Source of the DNA: Anisus vortex
Taxonomy: Eukaryota > Mollusca > Gastropoda > Planorbidae
DNA: 64,000 nt
Direction of reading: 5' to 3'
Assembly: GCA_949126835.1 (NCBI GenBank)
Contig: OX421495.1
Coordinates: forward strand, 18,877,079 to 18,941,078
In this document: positions 57,831 through 64,000 of the stretch, in pieces
Layout: each line of letters opens with the position of its first letter
Numbering within the stretch: position 1 is the stretch's first letter
Notes under the pieces: generated by a model
Told to the model about the DNA's origin: nothing
What the model saw: the letters and a program-made list of their open reading frames with translations, nothing else
Database searches by the model: none
Position numbers and translations under genes: made by a program

Positions 57831-58283
57831 GTAAGTTTCATCACCATACGGTGTCCCAACAAGAATTAGGATCCTTTTCCTATGCGTCCCAATCCTAACC
57901 ACACTCTAGATTGGCCCAACATTAGCCCTTATATTCTGCAAATGTTTTTAATGCCCTTCACATAGATCGGCCAATATTTATTTAGCCAGTGTTGAGAGTT
58001 CTTATGGTTTTTCGGGCCCTTGGGGAAGGGGGGGGGCTCCACAGATGGCAAGACAACTACCAAGGATCTCCGACCCCCCCCCCCCCCCACACACACACCT
58101 AAGATATTTCTGAACATTTCGACATGTTCTCCGCCGATGTCTTTCTTAGACTACCTCCTTATTTTCTCTCTGGCTATTCTTCTTCTATTAGCCAGTCTGT
58201 AGTTTGCTCTCTTGTAATCAATCTCAGACACACTGGCATTGTTATTCTGGGTTTTCCTTTGTGGCTTTTTTCAAACCCCGCAG

Positions 58284-58349
58284 TTCAAGAGAGTTTTCGG
58301 TTCTGCGCCCAGCACATGTGAGTTATACTCCGGGATCGAGCAGCATTGA
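58284..58349 (+). CDS. Candidate exon 4, terminal or internal
   Basis: The acceptor 'ttttttcaaaccccgcag' ends at 58283. Joined in phase 0 to exon 3, the frame reads FKRVFGSAPSTCELYSGIEQH and stops at TGA (58347-58349). Alternatively a strong donor GTGAGT at 58318 would end a 34-bp exon after FKRVFGSAPST in phase 1. A different frame through the same GC-rich block is open to a TAG at 58449 (55 codons) but does not fit the phase of exon 3. Confidence 0.45.
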   Translation, partial: FKRVFGSAPSTCELYSGIEQH

Positions 58350-58766
58350 GTCAGGGCTGAGTTGTGGTGAGGTGGCGCTGGCCTATGGTCCAATCTCCGC
58401 CATCAACAGAGCTCTCCAAACGGTCATGACACTCAGTTGTGCCAATTAGGTTTTTAGATTCTAAGAATACTCTGTGGAATATTGTGTTGGTCTTCGCAGG
58501 TCCTTGTGTTCTTGTAACATGGCCTTTGTTGTTTTCGGTGTTGCCACATTATGTCATCAAATTGCCAAATGGCCCGACAAATTCAGTCTCGTATTTCTTC
58601 GTTAAAGATGCGACCTCTGCTTCACATGTCGATTAAGCTTGATCTCATCTCAATAGCTGGTATCATTATTTTTAGCTCTGCTGTTGATATCCAGAACTCA
58701 CAGGCATTAAATAATGTAGATCATGTTACGTAAAAAAAAAGAATGAGGACGGGAGATCTGACACAC

Positions 58767-59440
58767 CATAGTGGATAGCATCATGGTGGATAGTTTCATG
58801 GAAGATAGTATCATGGTGGATAGTTTCATGGTGGATAGTATCATAGTGGATAGTTTCATGGTGAATAGTATCATAGTGGATAGTATCATAGTGGATAGTT
58901 TCATGGTGGATAGTATCATGGTGGATAGTTTCATGGTGGATAGTATCATAGTGGATAGTATCATAGTGGATAGTTTCATGGTGGATAGTATCATAGTGGA
59001 TAGTATCATAGTGGATAGTTTCATGGTGGATAGTATCATAGTGGATAGTATCATGGTGGATAGTTTCATAGTGGATAGTATCATAGTGGATAGTATCATA
59101 GCGGATAGTTTCATGGTGGATAGTATCATAGTGGATAGTATCATGGTGGATAGTATCATAGTGGATAGTATCATAGTGGATAGTATCATAGTGGATAGTT
59201 TCATGGTGGATAGTATCATAGTGGATAGTATCATGGTGGATAGTTTCATAGTGGATAGTATCATAGTGGATAGTATCATAGTGGATAGTTTCATGGTGGA
59301 TAGTATCATAGTGGATAGTATCATGGTGGATAGTTTCATGGTGGATAGTATCATAGTGGATAGTATCATAGTGGATAGTTTCATGGTGGATAGTATCATA
59401 GTGGATAGTATCATGGTGGATAGTTTTATGGTGGATAACA
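58767..59440. repeat. 15-bp minisatellite with 90-bp higher order, about 45 units
   Basis: The monomer is ATCATAGTGGATAGT or TTCATGGTGGATAGT. The plus-strand reading VDS(I/F)(I/M) shows that monomer types recur in a six-unit order (FM-II-IM-F-II-II), a 90-bp higher-order period over much of the array. Both strands stay open for over 230 codons only because 15 is divisible by three and the monomer lacks stops. Confidence 0.95.
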
Positions 59441-59594
59441 TCACATTAAATAGCATTGAATCTTAGTTCGCTCTCCTTATCGTGAAGAGAATGTGACAAA
59501 ATCTTCCATCATATTATTCTGGGTTTTCACTTTGAAAAAACAAAATGGAAAAAGTGTGAGTGAGACGTTAGTGATGTAACACAATGATGAAGAG

Positions 59595-60860
59595 TGTCAC
59601 GACGTGGCTGGGGTGGCGTAGGCTGGTTGTCTTAGAGGTATGAGGTGCCGATGCTGTGGTTGACCTGGAATATTTATTTGTTCTCTACTGGCTCGCTTAG
59701 ATGTTGTTAAACACACACAAACAGACAGTTCTAAGTTAGGCAAGCAAGTTTCTGGTTACGTTTCAGGTGTTTATTTATGATTCAAATTCAATATCCAATG
59801 ATGAAATACACATACTAACATGCAGGGGAGATACAATGCTTGAGATATATGCACAGGAACGTCTAACACTCAATATACTGTGTTGTTGCGGAATCCAAGT
59901 TTAGGCTACGTAACTATAATGAGGAAATTACGATTACTGGCTAAGTATCTGCAAGTCCAAGTAACAATTCGGGAGCTAGACCAAAACGATGTATCTAGCT
60001 CGGGAGCTGGGAGAGATCTGCTTTAGTTTAGTTGGGCGGGCTTTTTCGTGGACACTAGTCACCTGACCCAAGGTTAATTTGGTTGGCTTACATTTAATTA
60101 CATCCTATTCTCATTGGCTAGATTGAATATACATTTGCATAAGAAAAGCTTATTGGAGCCAAAAATGGATTGGGGGTCGGGGTTGCGAGGGCGGAAAGGG
60201 GGGGGAGAGGTCTAGATGAAAGACAATTTATACAGACGTCATGCTGAGTGGGGGAATTTATCTCCCTTTGTTAGAATTTTAAGTAGTTAACTCAAGTGGC
60301 TGGGGGGGGGGGGTTTCGGACGAGAATTAGTATATGTGTGCGAACTGGGTTCTTTGGTCAACGCTCAGGGAACGACCGTCTCAAAGCAATTGCATAACAT
60401 GCCGCTCAGCTGAGGGGATATAAAAAGGGGGTGGGGGTGGCGGGGACGCGAAGAGGGGGGTTGAGTGAGGGATCGAGTAATGACTGTCTACACATGCGTT
60501 AAAATAGCACAAGATATAAATACATTAAGACATGATATGAATACATTAATATAGCATAGGATAAAATATATACATTCTAACTAGCACATTCGTACCCATT
60601 CAACCAAGATGTAGTACCAAGTTGAATCGTATTAGTCAGTAGACTCTGAATTTGGGCGTAGTACAAGAGTATAGTGAAGGGTAGAGAAACAGGTGAGAAA
60701 GAGTGATGGGGAGATGTAATTGCGTAAGGGAGGGAGAAGATAGTGACGTCAGACTAACCTTCTCTCTATTCTAGCTAAACTTAAGCTAATCTAAGGTTCT
60801 AGTTATACACTGCTATCTATCTAAGTGCTAATAGTCACGATTAAATCCAGAATTGTGACA
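59595..60860 (+). mobile_element. Solo LTR with 5-bp target duplication
   Basis: It starts TGTCACGACG and ends AATTGTGACA, with 6-bp inverted termini TGTCAC/GTGACA. It is flanked by AAGAG on both sides (59590-59594 and 60861-60865). No internal retroelement sequence is present. On the plus strand a TATAAAAA box at 60419-60426 lies 430 bp before the right end, which suggests plus orientation with U3 about 800 bp long. At 1266 bp it is unrelated to the 673-bp LTRs of the Ty3 element. LTR-LTR recombination is the usual origin. Confidence 0.85.
60419..60426 (+). promoter_or_regulatory. TATA box of the solo LTR
   Basis: GGATATAAAAAGGG is a strong TATA match within the LTR, in GC-rich surroundings. 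It is the likely core promoter of the lost retroelement, and the retained LTR could still initiate transcription toward 60.9 kb. A CRE-like TGACGTCA follows at about 60745-60752. Confidence 0.45.
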
Positions 60861-60892
60861 AAGAGTATTTTTTAAAATCATAAATGGATGAA

Positions 60893-60969
60893 CTCTTATC
60901 CATGTTTTGAAATCTCTTTATTCCACAGCCTTTCAGTGGAATAAAGAGATTTCAAAAAATGGATAAGAG
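60893..60969. repeat. 34-bp inverted repeat followed by TA tract
   Basis: The arms 60893-60926 and 60936-60969 are reverse complements with one mismatch and a 9-nt loop. A dense TA microsatellite follows (60972-61022). The hairpin begins 28 bp after the target duplication of the solo LTR. Confidence 0.9.
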
Positions 60970-61257
60970 CTATATATTATTATATATATATATATATTAT
61001 ACATATATAATATATATATATATAGATCGATTGGAAAATCACACATTTTAAACGTAGAGGTAGAATTCATACTTTACACTTAGAAAGAAAAAAACAAACT
61101 TTAGTGGTTTTATTTAAAATTGTATGTACCGCTAAACACAACCCTTAACAGTGATATGTTTTCCCCCCAACGTCTACAGCTTTTTTTTATGATTTTATTT
61201 TCCTTTTTTTTTGTTGTATTGTTTTTTGTTTTTTTTTTAAGTTTTCCATCCCACCAG

Positions 61258-61362
61258 ATTTTGACTTTAAACATCATTGTGGTCAGAACTGTCTCGGACC
61301 AAACAGAGTACAACAGCCACGTTATATATAACTTTACCAGATGGAAGACAAGTTATAGATGA
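61258..61362 (+). CDS. Weak candidate exon
   Basis: A long T tract and 'tttccatcccaccag' precede an open frame of 34 codons (ILTLNIIVVRTVSDQTEYNS, then HVIYNFTRWKTSYR) ending in TGA. It could be a further exon of the 55.7-58.3-kb gene, but its best frame does not match the phase of exon 4 unless another reading is used. No family was recognised. Confidence 0.2.
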   Translation: MLTLNIIVVRTVSDQTEYNSHVIYNFTRWKTSYR

Positions 61363-61389
61363 CCTTACTACAACCACACGGCGATGAAA

Positions 61390-63105
61390 AACTTTACCAC
61401 ATCTTCACAGCTATGAATATTTATATCAAATCCACATAGATATGAATGACTTACAACATCTGCACTAATATGAATAGCTTTGCTACATCACGACAATTTT
61501 GTATAACTTGACACATCTACACAGTTATGTATAATTTTACACATCTACACAGTTATGTATAATTTTACACATCAACACAGTTATGTATAATTTTACACAT
61601 CTATACAGTTATGTATAATTTTACACATCTACACAGTTATGTATAATTTTACACATCTACACAGTTATGTATAATTTTACACATCTACACAGTTATGTAT
61701 AATTTTACACATCTACACAGTTATGTATAATTTTACACATCTATACAGTTATGTATAATTTTACACATCTACACAGTTATGTATAATTTTACACATCTAT
61801 ACAGTTATGTATAATTTTACACATCTGTACAGTTATACTTTTACACATCTACACAGTTATGTATAATTTTACACATCTACACAGTTATGTATAATTTTAC
61901 ACATCTATACAGTTATGTATAAGTTTACACATGTGTACAGTTATACTTTTACACATCTACACAGTTATGTATAATTTTACACATCTACACAGTTATGTAT
62001 AATTTTACACATCCATACAGTTATGTATAATTTTACACATCTGTACAGTTATACTTTTACACATCTACACAGTTATGTATAATTTTACACATCTATACAG
62101 TTATGTATAATTTTACAAATCTGTACAGTTAAACTTTTACACATCTACACAGTTATGTATAATTTTACACATCTACACAGTTATGTATAATTTTACACAT
62201 CTACACAGTTATGTATACTTTTACACATCTACAGAGTTATGTATAATTTTACACATCTATACAGTTATGTATAATTTTACACATCTGTACAGTTATACTT
62301 TTACACATCTACACAGTTATGTATAATTTTACACATCTATACAGTTATGTATAATTTTAGACATCTGTACAGTTATACTTTTACACATCTACACAGTTAT
62401 GTATAATTTTACACATCTATACAGTTATGTATAATTTTACAAATCTGTACAGTTAAACTTTTACACATCTACACAGTTATGTATAATTTTACACATCTAC
62501 ACAGTTAGGTATAATTTTACACATCTACACAGTTATGTATACTTTTACACATCTACACAGTTATGTATAATTTTACACGTCTATACAGTTATGTATAATT
62601 TTACACATCTGTACAGTTATACTTTTACACATCTACACAGTTATGTATAATTTTACACCTCTATACAGTTATGTATAATTTTACACATTTGTACAGTTAT
62701 ACTTTTACACATCCATACAGTTTTGTATAATTTTACACATCTATGCAGTTATGTATAATTTTACACATCTGTCAATTATACTTTTAAACATATATACAGT
62801 TATGTATAATTTTACACATCTGTACAGTTATACTTTTACACATCTACACAGTTATGTATAATTTTACACCTCTATACAGTTATGTATAATTTTACACATT
62901 TGTACAGTTATACTTTTACACATCCATACAGTTTTGTATAATTCTACACATCTATACAGTAATGTATAATTTTACACATTTTTACAGTTATATATAATTT
63001 TAAACATATATACAGTTATGTATAATTTTACACATCTATACAGTTATGTATAATTTTACACATCTATACAGTTAAGTATAATTTTACACATCTACACATT
63101 CATGA
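61390..63105. repeat. 28-bp satellite-like array with 80-bp higher order
   Basis: The main unit contains ACAGTTATGTATAATTTTAC and ACATCTAC (28 bp). A deleted form, ACAGTTATACTTTTACACAT (24 bp), alternates with it. The order 28-28-24 recurs from about 61830 to 62900, giving an 80-bp higher-order unit. The left edge (61390-61500) and right edge are diverged, as expected when exchange is concentrated in the centre. About 60 units in all. Confidence 0.95.
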
Positions 63106-64000
63106 CAATCAGGTAACTATTATTCAATTCACTTGGGGAAAGGTATGCTCTAATCCAGGATATATTTGTAAATTTTCTATAAAAAAATTTATACCATTAG
63201 ATCTAGATCTATATATTTTTCTTTCTGTGTATAAAAATATTGCATTAGATCTAATACACAAGTCTTTTTTTTTAAAGTTTATTCACATCTATCAATATTT
63301 AGTATTGAATGTTTCCAATGGCCATAGTAGTGTGTACCTTGCCTACAATCAAAATCATGTGTGTGTGTGTGCGTGTGTAGCTGCGTGACGCATGTGTGTA
63401 TATGTATGCTTATAGTCCACTTTCTTGGCATCCATGGTCTGGAAATATAAGTCTAGGTATCAGTAGATTTGAAAGTTTTCCAACAAATACTAGGGTGCAT
63501 GTTTTAGTTTTGAGAAGGAAGCGGGGAAATTATTTTTTACAAACGCCAAAAAAAAAAATAGGTAGTAACAATTCGAAAAGTTTTAACAATTAAGAAATCT
63601 TTTTTTTTTTTCATTTAGATCTAATTAGGAAAGTGGGTTGCCTCATGAGTCAGGATAATTAATAAGCTGTTTTCATGTAGAGCAAGGCTAGGCTATTTAT
63701 AATATATGACCCATAATGTCTAAACTGTGTTTATATGGATTTTCAAAACTATTCAGTAAATGCATTTAATGTGTGATTCCATCATTGAAAATAGAACACA
63801 AACAAAAAAATTCATTAATGTAGGCCTAGGCCTATTTGTTTTTCTTTGTCATTATAGTTGATTATAGTATCTATGTGAGAATTAACTCGTTGGTTGTCAC
63901 TATAAACTAATGATAAATAATGCCTCACAATTGAGGGCTAGAACTAATCCCCTACCATCCACAAATATATTTGATTATTGACGATCATGACGCCATCCCT
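63106..64000. other. AT-rich end of window
   Basis: AT-rich DNA with a TG microsatellite (63358-63378) and A/T homopolymers. No gene, exon or element was recognised. Confidence 0.45.

Noticed and set aside
58707..59466. Two frames over 230 codons (STMIL and VDSII repeats)
   Set aside because: Artefact of a 15-bp tandem unit.

Overview
The window looks like non-coding, repeat-dense DNA from an animal genome, most likely a mollusc and probably a gastropod. This is inferred from the AT-rich composition, the tRNA-derived SINE family present in at least seven copies, hAT/ZBED-type DNA transposon relics, and a Ty3-type retrotransposon with the GMR1-like pol order. There is no prokaryotic gene organisation. 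One 200-N assembly gap lies at 14180-14379.

Layout. 1-6.3 kb: AT-rich sequence with a decayed hAT transposase (2.5-2.9 kb) and C-rich low-complexity DNA. 6.3-7.1 kb: a 26-bp minisatellite. 7.3-16.3 kb: SINEs, hAT MITEs, a LINE 3' relic and low-complexity DNA. 16.38-24.23 kb: a complete, intact 7.85-kb LTR retrotransposon on the minus strand, with 673-bp LTRs that read as identical, a 4-bp target duplication and one 1630-codon gag-pol frame in the order Gag-PR-IN-RT-RNase H. 25.0-25.4 kb: a 46-bp tandem array. 26.3-28.7 kb: a 5'-truncated non-LTR retrotransposon with an open reverse transcriptase frame, followed by inverted copies of its own 3' end and a perfect 52-bp hairpin. 33.7-36.1 kb: SINEs flanking a 51-bp array. 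37.9-47.5 kb: tandem arrays of 37, 25, 22, 24 and 67 bp, the last inside an old hAT element. 48.7-50.6 kb: a large inverted repeat built from two hAT relics. 50.7-51.1 kb: a LINE 3' fragment carrying a nested MITE. 55.7-58.4 kb: the only good candidate host gene, a set of plus-strand exons with matching splice phases that encode part of a single-pass membrane protein. 58.8-59.4 kb: a 15-bp array. 59.6-60.9 kb: a 1.27-kb solo LTR with a 5-bp target duplication. 61.4-63.1 kb: a 28-bp array.

Most long open frames outside the two retroelements are tandem-repeat artefacts. When a unit is 19 or 26 bp, or a multiple of three without stops, every traversal stays open and imitates a repetitive protein. 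The most informative parts are the young GMR1-like element with its SCAN-like Gag, the solo LTR, the inverted-repeat structures, and the multi-exon membrane-protein gene fragment whose introns hold minisatellites.
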